Part shown: positions 37,493 to 50,800 of the stretch, piece by piece | Layout of the letters: each line of letters begins with the position of its first letter | Numbering within the stretch: the stretch's first letter is position 1 | NCBI RefSeq assembly: GCF_954871325.1 | Contig: NC_088778.1 | Location: forward strand, 31,570,730 to 31,634,729 | Reading direction: 5' to 3' | Source of the DNA: Gordionus sp. m RMFG-2023 | Taxonomy: Eukaryota > Nematomorpha > Gordioida > Chordodea > Parachordodidae | Length of the DNA: 64,000 nt | Position numbers and translations under genes: made by a program | Notes under the pieces: model-generated | Databases searched by the model: none | The model's input: the letters and a program-made list of their open reading frames with translations, nothing else | What the model was told of the DNA's origin: nothing

Positions 37493-38403
37493 ACGGTAGT
37501 CAATAGTATAAATAAAAATTCCTAAATTCCTTGTCAAAAATTTATTTTTTTTAAAAAATATTTCTCATAAGAGAGACATGCTCGGGCCATGCATATAAAA
37601 TAATATTACTTTTTAAAATCTGCGCCAAAAAAAATTTTTAAATGTAAAATGCGCGGATCCAGACAAAGCTTAAAAAAACATTTATCAATGAGAAAATGTG
37701 AGAAAAAGTCTTATAATGGAAAGCCTTTAATAATCCATTTACCACTCATATTTCCAATTTCCTCTTTTAAAAAAAAAAATATGAGTCGCGAGGACCGTGG
37801 CTTAAAAATTTTAAAAACATTAAAAATCACAAATCGGGCCTAAAATTTTAAAAAAATTTTGAAACCAGTTGATGTAAGGTGTTGAAAAATCTTATAGTAT
37901 AAACGTTTTAATATTTTCATTTATGGCAACAACATATAACAAATTTCCTGATCTGTCCAATACAATCAGGGTTGGGTGTCAGGCATTAATATTATAAATA
38001 CTTATGGCCAAACCAAAAAAAAATTAAAAAGAATTGGGAGTGTGGGCTTGAAGAAAACTTGAAGAAATTAATCGAGAATTGTTCAGTACAAAGAGTTAAA
38101 AGTTAAAAGCTTTATGAATTCGTTAATACCTCTCATCGGACCAAAACACACTTTATCTTAAATGTTTACTGTAGTTTGTTATACATTAAATAATGATTAG
38201 TTTTAATTTAAAAAAATTAATATAAAAAATTATACACTGTCATTTAAGAAATTACTTTCAATATCTCCCTTCTCGGTCAATGTGACTCCTGTTTAATCAA
38301 ACTAAAAAATTTAATCACTGTAAGGGGGGGGGGGATAACTTCGATTCAACTTATTAAAATTATTTTTGGTTTTAAAGACCTTTAATAGACCCCGCATAAG
38401 ATT

Positions 38404-38658
38404 CAACTTTTTTTTTCATAATAATTCTTAACTGCTTCAAAGCGTTCAAGTATCATTGAAGGGTTGGCAGAAAAATATATTATGGTTAGTATTGATAAAG
38501 ATCTCGATATAGCCGATTTAATAAGCCGCGATATCATCTCAAGAAGCAACTTTAGGCGAAATCCCACGGATAATGGGTACCATCTCTCTCCAATCAATAT
38601 CGGAGACATATTTTTTTTATTTAAAATAAGATTACATGAAGGTAAACATTTTATTTGA
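38404..38658. other. Unassigned GC-richer open segment
   Basis: Open for more than 60 codons on both strands and clearly less AT-rich than its flanks. Plus frame contains IDKDLDIADLISRDI and NPTDNGYHLSPINIGD; minus frame contains GERWYPLSVGF and SMILERFEAVKNYYEKK before a stop at 38403; another minus frame gives DIDWREMVPIIRGISP. Could be a single exon or a transposon remnant. No family recognised, strand undecided. Confidence 0.3.
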
Positions 38659-39339
38659 TTGCACCTCCATCTTATTAAATCTTGTTTTAATTTATCAAAA
38701 ATTGATAATTTTTAATAGATTTGTAAACGTTAAAATCTTATCTTTTTTAAAAAAATTTAAAAATTTTAACCTTGGTAAAATTTAAAAACAATAAACATCA
38801 TATCTTATTACCCCCTGGTTTCAAATTTATATAATACACAACTTGTGTTGTAAATTGCAATAATTTTAAAAAAATATATTTTTAATTTTAATATATATTA
38901 TTTTGGGAGGGTGGGTACAATACAGATGACCTAAGTATTAAGTTTAAATCTAATATTTTTGTTAAGTGTTTTTCCAAAATCATATTATCGTGCCAGTGCC
39001 AAAATTGGAAAAAAATCTCATTTTCCTTTTAATTTTGAAGCGAGCAACTATAAAAAGAATAAAATGATCATTTATTTTTTTAAAGTTTATAATATTTTTA
39101 ATTTTGGCAACCTCTGGCCCGAGAATTCTTATGTTTGAATAAACCCAATTCATTTATTTTTTAGTTTATTCAAGTTTATATAATTTGGTAGAATCTTCTA
39201 ATAAATTTGGCATAAAAGGCGTTTCAATTTTACGTTTGAATTCACCCCCCCCCCCTCCACAAAAAAAAGAAGCAAATATCGATTAAAAAAAATTCTAGAA
39301 CGTTAACCAAAAAAAATATCATATAAAATAGGCCGGTTC

Positions 39340-39440
39340 TGCTGATGCCAAGAACCCGAAGACGGTAAAAATAAAGCCGGCATAGGAACCGAACAAAATA
39401 TAAAGGCCCGAAAATTAAATTAGCTATTATTTGCCAAGTT
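39340..39440 (+). pseudogene. Decayed relative of the Gly/Ala gene's last exon
   Basis: AATAGGCCGGTTCTGCTGATGC and the tail AAATTAAATTAGCTATT match 36360-36490 (ATAGGCCGGATCAGCTGG.., AAACTAAATTAGCTAAT), and GC-rich words (AACCCGAAGACGG, AAGCCGGCATAGG) fall between. The frame from the shared acceptor reads AGSADAKNPKTVKIKPA and stops; the (AG) repeat is gone. No first or second exon was found upstream. Confidence 0.55.
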
Positions 39441-39507
39441 TCAGGGAGGGTAGGGGTGGATTTTTAAAAGAAATATGAGCTGTTTTTTTTTATATTTAAC
39501 TTATTTA

Positions 39508-39690
39508 GTATTGTTAAACGATTTAAATTAAGATTATAGTCAAAATAATATTACGCAAGTTTCAAAATTTCTTTAATAGATGCCCAAGCTATCATGACAT
39601 CTATGAGAAAAAAAAATATCCAGGCTTGATTATTATTTTATTGCTATAATATTGGGTTAGCCTTTTTGAAAAATCAAGCAGTTTAACCCA
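39508..39690. mobile_element. Family A MITE, diverged
   Basis: GTATTGTTAAACGATTTAAA at the left, AAATCAAGCAGTTTAACCC at the right, with TTACGCAAG and ATATTGGGTTAGCC core blocks. Confidence 0.6.
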
Positions 39691-39733
39691 AGAACCAAAC
39701 TTATCTGTAAAATTTAATTTATATTCCCTTAAT

Positions 39734-39852
39734 CAATGACATATAAATACCTAGACTGTCGATGCATTCAAAATAATGCATTTGAAAGCGCAGTTGAATG
39801 CAAATCAGCTGAACCAGCCATTTTTGTGACCCATTTAGTAATTATTCTAAGT
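39734..39852. mobile_element. Family B MITE, left half only
   Basis: CAATGACATATAAATACC, then GACTGTCGATGCATTC, matching the left halves at 34735 and 56652 to about 39852; the mirrored right half is absent. Confidence 0.7.
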
Positions 39853-40303
39853 TTTATGTCATAGCGCTGGTGCGCGTGTTCCGGAAACGGATAGTGGCGG
39901 GGGAGGGATCGACTAAGTTGAAGGTCTCTGAGTGGACCACTTTAAATCCGACTCATTATGGTACTAAATAATTCATAGTATAAAATAATCCCTATTTTTA
40001 ATCCTAACCATATTAATTACTTTATTAAATAATTCCTACTTATCAGGGTATTTCAAAGTCAGAACTTTCGTACACAACAAAGTGTTAGAGTGGGTTTACG
40101 TTGTAATTATTTTAATTGTGGACAATCTTTATCGCATAACTGTTACAAGAGTGAATTTACGTTTCGGTTATTTTAATTTTGAATCGGCTTTAATCGCACT
40201 ATACTGTTATAAAAGTGGATTCCACAGTGGAAAAAGTTAAGGATTTCCCATCATATTTTATTCCGATAAATAATCAAATAAATCAATAAAATATTTATTA
40301 TAT

Positions 40304-40661
40304 ATGTTAACGTCAATGTGTTTTTTTTCCGGCAATGTATTATTTTTACAACTTTAAATCATTTTTTGAGCGCGTTTTTAATTATTTAAAAATGTGATTT
40401 TACCGGAAATGTATTTCATCATGTTTGAAATACCTACCCTATGAATTGTAGACAATTTTGCTGTTAACCTTCGACTCATTTATAATTTATATAAAAAATA
40501 TATAGAAAATATAATGTAAATTAAATTAAGTTCCAAAGTTCATAAAAAAAATTGTCTGAAATTCATATGGTAGGTATTCCCAACAGGATGGAATACATAA
40601 TTCGGTAAAATCAGTTGTTTAAATTTTAAAAAAACGCGTTCAAAAAATGATTTAAAGTTGA
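40304..40661. mobile_element. Family C MITE, right end cut by the fold-back element
   Basis: ATGTTAACGTCAATGTG start, TTTTACCGGAAATGTATT and GGTAGGTATTCC blocks as at 11698; identity stops at about TTTAAAGTTG where the larger element begins. Confidence 0.7.
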
Positions 40662-41431
40662 GAAAAATTTGAATAGCCCCCTGAAGCAAAAAATATTTCT
40701 TTAATTGCTCCTTAATATCCCCTTGAACTAAAAATAAATTTTTTTAATTGCCCCCTGAACGATTTCTTTTATAATTCTATTGAGTAATATATAGATTTAA
40801 TTTTATTATTTAAAAATTAATAAAACTATCTAAATTATTATTAAATGAATACTATTTTAATTATTAGATAAGATTATATAATAAATTATATGTTCACTCT
40901 GTCAGCTTGCAACCAAATTCTGTGAAAAGTATAACAATATCACTCACTAAATATTAATTTAGCATTAACAGGAAGCTTATTGACTTTTATTATTTAAATT
41001 ATTATATAAATTAAATAAATATAATCATTTATTAATTGAAAATTAACAAATTTAATATTGTAATTAGCCGAGTTCAAAATCACTAATCAGCTAAATTTTG
41101 ATTTTTAAATTTAATTATCATGTCTCTTCCTAAAATTATTTTCAAGGTCCAAATCCAAATGAGCATAAGATATTTATTTATAAAAGGTAAGTAGATAAAT
41201 AGTTTATAATCCTTTATAATATATAATTTTTTATAAAATATTAGGTAAAATGCCACTTTTACACACAAATTTGACAGTTATTTAATATATTACAGTTAAT
41301 AATTTTAAAATTTTAATAATAAATGCTTTTGATAATAAATATAAGTAACTTTGCATTTAATTATTTAACGTCATCAATTTATTAAAGATATTATTAAAAT
41401 TAAACTTCTTAATATTCATCCCACAATGTAT

Positions 41432-41790
41432 TTAATGGTCGATACTGATTTCATACACCGGTGGGAGTTCAAGATACTTTGGCCTCAAAAATGATACACC
41501 GGTGATCGATACAAATGAAATCGATCAGAAATACAAATATTGGGAGATCAAGATTGGAATATCTGTCGATTTGATAACTCCGTGTTGGGATACTCAGGTA
41601 GGATATCTGGCCGATACTGATTTCATACACCGGTGGGAGTTCAAGATACTTTGGCCTCAAAAATGATACACCGCTGATCGATAAATCGATCAGAAATACA
41701 AAGATAAAAATAGATAGCAAGATTAATATTATAATAGATAAGAGAAGGAGCTTACCACCAGAAAAGGTGAAAGCTAAAAAGAAAAAAAAA
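41432..41790 (+). mobile_element. A-tailed dimeric retroposon-like insertion (SINE-like)
   Basis: Two copies of a unit beginning GATACTGATTTCATACACCG start at 41441 and 41613 (period 172). The insert ends in an A-rich tail (AAAAAGAAAAAAAAA) and is flanked by ATGTAT at 41426-41431 and 41791-41796. The other arm of the fold-back element shows the unoccupied site. Tail plus duplication point to LINE-type mobilisation. No convincing pol III boxes. Confidence 0.65.
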
Positions 41791-42159
41791 ATGTATGTAA
41801 TAAATTAGATATTTTTTCTTCTCTTTTTTTACGTGTTTTTAGGTAAGCTATTTTTAGTTTTGAGTTAAATTTATAATACGATTATATTTTTGATATTATT
41901 GCAATCTATTATTATTTTAAGATATAATATACCAACTAGAGGCGGTGCGACAATATATATAAAATCTTAATTCATATCACTCTGGTTCTTATTTTATAGT
42001 AACAAAATGTTTCATTTCTAATATGGCATCCTTGCCGTGTAAATAACTCAAAACTTCAATATATTTGCATAATTTCTTCTAAAGATTTTTACTGTTTTTG
42101 TTTTATATATTTATCTAACATAATAAATTCTGATATGGATTACCATCGTGAGTGTCATG

Positions 42160-42735
42160 CAGCGTCTACATGACAGGATTTTCACTGGATGCAAACCCCT
42201 TTCAAAAACCTTTGCCTACCCCCCTAAAAAATTCTACCGCCTTTGGCGGCGGTGCCTGTCTATTATTGTTTTCACCTTTTTAATTTATTGATACTTTTTT
42301 CAAAGAATTTATCTAGGATAACTTAAATTAATCTATATTTACTACCAACTATCGATATTTTGTGAATATAAAGAATTTATTTTTTAGATAATAAATTCAA
42401 TTAAAACCTCCATTATTTACAATAAATTAATTATTATGGCATTATGAGCTTGCTGAAATATCTAAACCTTTTAAATTACATTTAAAAGGATAGCAGAAAG
42501 ATTTATTTGGAAAACAATGTGTATGATTGTTTACAATTTATAGATTTGGTCGATGGATTGCATTATAATAATTATATAATAAAAGTATTCATTTTTACAG
42601 CAAATTTCATCTCGAAATTTAATAGATAACCCCCCAAAAAATTTACCCTACCCTCATTAAAGCAGCCTATCTCATACCCTCTTCAAAAAAATAGGATGCA
42701 AACTGTTCCTACCCCTACCGCTCATGTAGACGCTG
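42160..42735 (+). mobile_element. hAT-like MITE (family F), exact 8-bp target duplication
   Basis: 576 bp, ends CAGCGTCTACATG and CATGTAGACGCTG, flanked by GTGTCATG at 42152-42159 and 42736-42743. The opposite arm of the fold-back element gives the unoccupied site. Second copy at 62462. Confidence 0.92.
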
Positions 42736-44892
42736 GTGTCATGGCTATGACTGCAAATTAAGCAGCATCTATTATTTGTGTGACTATGTAATTTAAGATT
42801 ATTACTATAGCTGCTGAGAGCATATGATTGCATATTTTAGATAAGCAATAATGGTCAACTGTGTACTCGTTTATATATCATTAAAAATGGAAGATAATCT
42901 TTTAGTTTTATGATTTGGATTGGTCGTTTATATTTTCTTTTTCAAAAATTGTTGATTTGGGTAGACCTATAAATTTTTCCTTATTAGTCCATTCTCTAAA
43001 CATTGTCTAAAATGGTAACAGAGAGTTATATTAGTTTCATGACCTTTTGTCAATGTAACTTGCTAAAATTATATAGCCTTGGGCCGTGGCATATGTATGA
43101 ATTAATTAACCTTTTTTATCACTTGTAATTTTTTGCGCAAAATTTTTTTATATCAGCAATCGAAACTATTTTATACTGTAATAAATAGATTTTGTATTAA
43201 AAAATATTATTTTTAGAAATGTCTTGTATTGTTTTAATTATTTATATGCTAGTTTATTTTGTATGCAAAATATTATAAATGGCAAAATATGAAATTCAGA
43301 ATAATTGTCTAGAGTTAGCATATTTTAAAAATGTATAATATATTAATATAAAACCCGGTCGAAGGCCGGGCAAAAGCCATATAAAATATTTTAGCTGAGT
43401 TCTTGAGTTTGTAAAGGCTAGCGACGCCCCTACATGTTATGACATGTGTTGTTGGGGCATATATAATATGTGTGAGGGAGGAATATCATATTTCTGTAAA
43501 AAAAATAAACCAATAACTGGAACTATTGGTTTTATCTAGAGCTTCGAATATAAACGATTACACAGTTGACCATTATTGCATATCTAAAATATGCAATCAT
43601 ATGCTCTCAGCAGCTGTAGAAATAATTTTAAATTACATAGCCATACAAATAGCTGGTTAATTTACAGTTATAGCCATGATTTTCACGATGGTAACCAATA
43701 TCAGAATTTATTATTATAGAATTGATGAAACAAAATCACTAAAAATCTTTAGAAGAAATTATACAAATATATTGAAGCTTTGAGTTATTTACACGGCAAG
43801 GATGACATATAACTATAAAATAAGAACCAGAGTGATATCATGAAAAAAATTTTTATATATTATTGTCGCACCATCTCTAGTTGGTGTATTATATCTTAAA
43901 ATAATATTAATAATATAAAATATATACGTATTATAAATTTAACTTAAAACTGTTTTTCAAAGAAGAAAAAAAATAGCTTTCTTAAAAACACGTAAAAAAA
44001 GAGAAAAAAAGATATCTAATTTATTACATCTATTGTGGGATGAATAATAAGATGTTTAATTATAATAATGATGGCGTTAAATAGTAGAATGCAAATTGTT
44101 ACTTATATTGATTATCTAAAGCATTGATTAGAAAATTTTAAAAATATTAACTGTAATTTATTATAAAACTGCCAAATACGTCTGCAAAAGTGGCATTTTA
44201 TCTAATATTATATAATTAATTATATATAAGGATTATAAACTACATGCCTACTTACTTTTTATAAAAAATATTCTATATTTATTTGGATTTGGATCTTGAA
44301 AATAATTTTAGAAAGAGACATGATAATTAAATATAAAAATCAATAATATAGTTGATTAGTGATGTTAAACTCGGCTAATTACAATTAAATTTGTTAATTT
44401 TCAATTAATAAATGATTATATTAATTTAATTAGATAATAATTAAAATAATAGAATTCATTCAACTGTTAATGCTAAATTAATATTTAGTGAGTGATATTG
44501 ATATATTTTTAACACAGATTTTGATCGCAAGCTGACATAGTGAAAATATAATTTATTTGTATTAATTATTCATTTAATAAAAATTTACATAGTCTTATTA
44601 ATTTTTAAATAATAAAATTATATCTATATATTACTCAATAGAATTATAAAAGAAATTGTTCAGGGAGCAATCAAAAAAATTTATTTTTAGTTGATGGGGA
44701 TATTAAGGAGTCATTAAAAAAATTTTTGCTTCAGGGGGCTATTCAAATTTTTCATGGAACTTGAGCCCCTACACACCCTTCCCTAGCGACCCCACTGCAA
44801 AATTATATGGGGGATAGGTCTCCATTGAAATCACCCTCGCTCACTTTAGGCAGGTCTATGACCAACGTGCTGGATATGGTAAGAGTTTTAAC

Positions 44893-47800
44893 ATGCGGAG
44901 CAAAATATTTTATCAATACTTTGAAATAGAATTTATTATAAATTGGATAAATCAGAATGGATATAAAAGGGTAAAATTAATTTAAGGGTTTTTATATAAT
45001 AATAATCTACAGGTCGCTTTACAATTTCCTGATGAGTATCTTAAATATTCTCTAGACATTTCTAATTTGATAAAAGCCAAATCTGAATGTCAAACATATG
45101 TTTTAGCAGATACATCTTATGGAAAGTAAGTTTAATGTGTCATTTACAATTATGAATTTTTTAAAGAATATATTTATTTACTTTTAATTAATAAAAAATA
45201 TTTGTATTTTAGTTGTTGTGTCGATTTAATAGCATCTCAACATGCAAATTGTGATTCACTAATACACTTTGGCCCAGCTTGTTTATTTTCTGGAACTATC
45301 AATGATAATATAACAAATTTTAAAAATGGTTTTCCTGTATATTATTGCTTTGCACATCTTGATTCATCTGAAAAATATAATGTGACTGATTTTATAAATT
45401 CAATTTTTTATGAACCCCTGAATAAAAAGGATTCTAATGCCAATGAACAAGAACAAATACTAACAAGTGTAGCCTCTATTTTTAATGAGTATCAAAAACT
45501 TCATATGACTGATTCAAATTTGAAAATTCAAATTCTGCTATTTTATGAATTTTCTTATTTCAGGAATATAAGTAATTTAATATAATAATTCATTAATTAT
45601 AATTTTACAAAATTAGATAAAAATCTATAAATTTTACTGTATAATTTTAATTATATTCATGTATAAAAACTTATTTATAAAATCTATTTAGTAAAGAATT
45701 TAGATGCCATGGAAATAATACTGCAAGAAAAATTCACAGATATGTTGCTAAGATTGAATAAAAATAATTCCAGCATCAATTCAGAAGACAAAAAGATCAC
45801 TTTAGATTTTATTATCTCAGCCCCTGATTTTCCTCCTAACAGTTATTGCTCTGAAAATATGTCAGAAACAAATCACAATTACTTTAGTAATAATAATAAT
45901 GAAAACAAATTCATCAGGGAATGCTCCAGAATATATTTATCCTCAAAATCTATTCAAAATATTTCTCCACATAATGCAAATAAACTTGTGAGGACTAAAA
46001 TCGTCAAAAATGGTATCCTTAATTTTGTCATACCACCTGAGATTTGTAGCTCATATAGCTTTAATGAGGACCAAGTCAAGGATAATGAAAATAATGAAAA
46101 ATCCCCAAACTCTTTTGATTTTGAAGAAAAAATTTGCCAATCATTCTTGATTTTTGTGGGCCACCAAGAATGCCCAGCATTTACTAGAATATTTTTTAGA
46201 TATTTTCCCAAAATTTATGCCTCAAAAAATGGTCTATCAGGTGGAGAAATTAATACTTCTTCAGTGAGAAGGTTTGACAAAGTGGATTCATTTTTCATTT
46301 ATGATCCTAATTACCAGAAAAGTTTAGATTGCTTGATGCTTAGAGACGATTTTTCTATGAATAGGATGATATCCAGGAGGTATTTCTATATTGAAAAAGG
46401 ACGCCAAGCTAAAATTGTGGGAATTATAATTGGCACATTAGCCGATTCTCGAATAATCGAAGCTATACAAAGGTTTTTTTTCTTTTAATTATATGCTTCA
46501 ATTTTTAATAATATTTTTTGTTTATAAAAATAATCACTTCTTCTTTAACCTTGCCATTTATTGTTTAATTTATTGCCAAAATATGATATTAGTCAATTGT
46601 TAAAAAGCCTTATTTGGGTCAATTTTTAAAATGACATGTTAGTCAAAATAATATTATGTAAGCCTCGAGATTTGGTAAGGTTCAAACCTTTTCTGCCATC
46701 TATGGGAAAAATGTGCAGATTTACATAATATTATTTTGGCTAAAATCTTAATCAGGCCATTTTTATAAATCAACCCCTATCCAGCTTTTTAACAAAACTA
46801 ACAATAATATTTTGGAATAAAATATATTCTATTAGCCACTAGTAAAGATCTGCAGAGCCTAGATTATAGGCTGCATTTTTATTTAAATGCTTGTCTGGCC
46901 CACTCACGCCCGTCAATTATTTTTTGACTAATTTTCTGGTCGTTGGTTAAAATTATACTAAAGTTTGACCTGTACAATTTAATTTAGAGAAGAATTTTCC
47001 TACACATTTTTAATGTCTATATAGCATCAATCCATGTCAAATAATATTTGCAGGCACGTTATATTCTAGTTTTTATTACTTGATACTTTACCGATTGCCT
47101 CCTTTTATCGTTTTACCCCTCATTCATAGTTAGCGCAAATTCGCAACGAAATATACCAAAAATACACCATATTATTTTGTATACTTTGTCGCGCATTCTG
47201 TCTGACTTATTATGAGCGAGGAGAAAATCCGAAAAAAATTGACTTATTTATCTAGCCTAGCCTAACTAACTAGTTATATATTCAGTGTGAGGGTGCACCC
47301 AGGATGGCATGATACAGTGGTTGGTAATCATTTTATTCCTTATATAATGGTGATCTATGATGGTTGATATTTTTTTTTAAAAAAGCACATATTTAACAAT
47401 GATACAATTTTCTATTATATAGCTCTAAGAAAGTTAATATAAAAATTTATAAATTTAAAAGAGTTTAGTTATACTTGAAAGATTTTGTATAATCCTTAAA
47501 GAAAATATGATATAATTTTTAAAAATTAAAAAATTTTGTCACATAATTTTTTTTTTGAATTGATAACCCTATAATGAAAACATTTAAACCATATGGAGGC
47601 CATAGGGCATGTTTTATGAGCCATCCATCCCGCCATAATATGGAATTCCAACAATTTTTTAAAGATATGACTTAAACCTCTGCTCCCAGTTAAACCACAA
47701 CTTTAAGCTAGAGGCGAATTTTTACATGTAATAGAAAACTTAGCTAAAGCCTGTTTGGAGTTGGCGAAGTGTAGGTGATTTGTCAATATTAATTTTTAAG

Positions 47801-50800
47801 TCCATAATAATTGATCAAAAATTTATTTCTCGGCCTATTAAAATTTTTTTAAAGAAAATAGATAATATAAAAAAGGATTTATCCATGTGGGTCGTTCCAC
47901 GTCAAATCGACCAAAAAAACGAGATTTTCGGACGACCATCTTTTAAATGAAAGAAACCTGGCATGATTCTTTTCTATTTTGTATAATCAATATTTTAGAG
48001 TGATACTCAACCAGATTCAAAGATATACACCTTCAAAGTCAAAAATTTCATTCATTTTTGAGATGGTGGCCGAATCACTGGTCGATTTGTCATGGAATTA
48101 CCCATGTTCAGTTATAGGCTGATCATTATTTCAAAAGAGAAAAAATTGATTTTTTTTTCAAAAAAATGCTTAGGCCCAGGGATCTAAACCGAAACGAGTA
48201 TCGGTTCGGGTTCAGGTTCGGATAAAAATAACGGTTAAGGTTCAGTTCTTAAAAAATTAAAAGTTCGGTTCGAACCTCTAAAAATCGTTTAAACATTTTT
48301 GTATCCAAACCGACATTCGAATTATGTATAGGGAAAATATTTTTTTTATTTTATCATTAATTTAAAAAACACATGTATAAAACCTTCATTTTTATTAATT
48401 GCACATTATAAAATAATATTTAATTTATAAATATAAAAATAAGAATAATATCAATGATTAATTTTAATATGAACAATATTTTACCTTTTTTTTACAATTT
48501 TTTTTATTAAGCTGCACAATTTATATATTTTCAAAATTCGTCTCACTCAAATTACACTATGAGGAAGATAGTATAAATTTAATTGTTGAAAAGCATCTTT
48601 TCACACTGACTTGGGTAGCCGGCACTGTCAATATGATATAAGATTTGATGTGTCATATATAATAATATTTTGGATTTAATTTTTTCTCTAAGCATTATAA
48701 TTTACAAGCTTAAAATATTTTAAAAAAATGTTGTAAAATGACAATATACTAAAGTTTATAAAAATTATGACCGACACTTATCAATCAAATGTGATTGATG
48801 ATAATCTTTAAAATAATTTGAATGTAATTGAAATTTTTTCAATATACTAATAATAACTTACATATTGTTTTATAAGCATAAAATCATGCAGGCTCGAACC
48901 GGTTCAGAGACATTATAGCGGTTCTGTTCAGATTCGGCTAGAATATTTTTAGCGGTTTAGGTTCGGTTCAGGTTCGATAAAAAATACCGGTTTTAGCGGT
49001 TCAGGTTCGGTTTGGATCCCTGCTTAGGCCACATGTGTCGGTTCGTCTTTTTTAAAAAATTTATTTCTGTTTAGAGGCCAATACTTCAGATTTTGAACTA
49101 GGACACCTATGCTGTTTTGTTTTTAAGTATGTACTAAATATAAATATTATTCTGTTTAGTGAAAACTGTATAGACGGCTAAACAGATTTCTGTTTAGAAA
49201 AAAATTGAGCAAGTCAGGTGACGGCCATATATGTTTTATAAAATGCCTCATTCCATATTAATATATAAATCCTTTATTCATTCCCAACCAATGGTTCATC
49301 TTTTCGCGTGTAACAGCTTAACCTTATCATCATTTATTTTTTAAATTAAAATAAATAATTTAAAATATCATTTCTTTGATAGAACCTTGCCAGGGACCTG
49401 TAAAAGTCTGATAATTTTTATTTTATTCACGTTCTACCTTTGAGTATCATGCCAAACCATGTCCCCAACATCGATGAAAATGATAAAATTTTGTAAAAAT
49501 TTTAATGAAATATAACCAGAGATGTAATAGAGGGGGGGGGGTAATTTATTTTGAGACCCCTTTAAGTAAATGCATACTCGCGGGTTAATTATGAAATGAT
49601 TCATTTAAGAAATCAAATAATTTTTAAAATTTAATACAAAAAAATTTTTTTTTTCTATATCAAAAATTGACCATTATATTTAAGTAATTAAATGTAGATC
49701 AATATTACGTTTTAAAATTATATACGCCATCTTGCGGGATAAATATTATTGACTTTTATATTATCTTTTTATTATAAATATTTTTAAATAGCATTATATT
49801 CTTTTTCCTTGAAACATAACTATATATATAATAACTATTAGTAATTTATATTAATTTAAAATTCTCCCCATCATTTCTCAATCACTAATTGATATCCTTT
49901 ATGAATCCAACTCACCTTTAAAATTTATTTTAAATATAGTTAAATTAATGAAACTAACTTACACACAATTGATCTTTTGTCATAAAGACAAGGGTAAAAT
50001 CTAACAGAGTTGATCAACTCTTATTTATTTATATCCTAAAAAATATATATATGATATTTTTATAATCAAAAATTTACTTGCAAATTTTGTATTTCGGCCA
50101 TATTATAGTTTGTCGCTTTGAAAATAACAAAATGTTTTGTAATGTGATTTTTATGTTTAATGCGACAAATTTGGCGGGATTGTCGCGTCGCAAAAGCTCA
50201 CTATGAATAGTCATTGGTATTTACACATATTTGTATTTTGTCGTGTCGCTGTCGCTCTCTACTGTGAATGCACCCTTACTCACCATACATTTTACAATAC
50301 TAATAATTGTAATTTATTCATAATTTTTTTTTCTTGATGTCGTCACCTGCTTTTACCTGAAAGAAGTGATATCTTTTAAAGGAAATTTATTATATAGTCT
50401 TTTTTTAAATATCATTTCTTATTGTCATATTTTACTATTTTATAACAATTAATTATATTTTAAACTGCCTTAATATATTTTGTACTTCAGTTTATATTCT
50501 TTTACAAAATCAATCTAAATAAATCGATTAATCATCATATCATCAATCCACCAGCTGACCCTGATTGAATCTGAGATACGTTTTGTTTTGTTTATCAAGA
50601 ATCTTTCAATATAAAGTAATCTTTAAACATAATTATACATAAAAATAATATGAACCATGGTGATATGTCCCACTTGCAATAACAATGTATCCCCCTTTCA
50701 TCAGGTACTTTCTTTAACAACAATGAACCTTATATGCCTCCATCTTCTTATCCTGCTCTTATTAATAGTATTAATTTGGAATCAAGACCTACAACTTAAG

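Larger units (their letters stand above)
40662..44753. mobile_element. 4.1 kb fold-back DNA element with inverted arms over 1.2 kb
   Basis: The left arm (40662 to about 42880) and right arm (about 43545-44753) are inverted copies: the outer ends are GAAAAATTTGAATAGCCCCC and its complement; further in, CCTGAACGATTTC, CATCCCACAAT, ACACGGCAAGGATG, TTCACGATGGTAACC and GGTCAACTGTGTA all have mirrored partners. The left arm has been lengthened by two later insertions (41432 and 42160). The 660-base centre has no open frame of note, so it is non-autonomous. Superfamily unknown; no clear target duplication. It ends 139 bases before the DPH2 start codon. Confidence 0.82.

Noticed and set aside
44842-44892. 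Longer DPH2 first exon or an extra upstream exon (TTTAG|GCAGG.., GGATATG|GTAAGAG)
   Set aside because: The frame is open upstream and the sites look usable, but the encoded residues do not resemble known DPH2 N-termini; the ATG at 44893 already gives the conserved YFEIE start. Left as an uncertainty.
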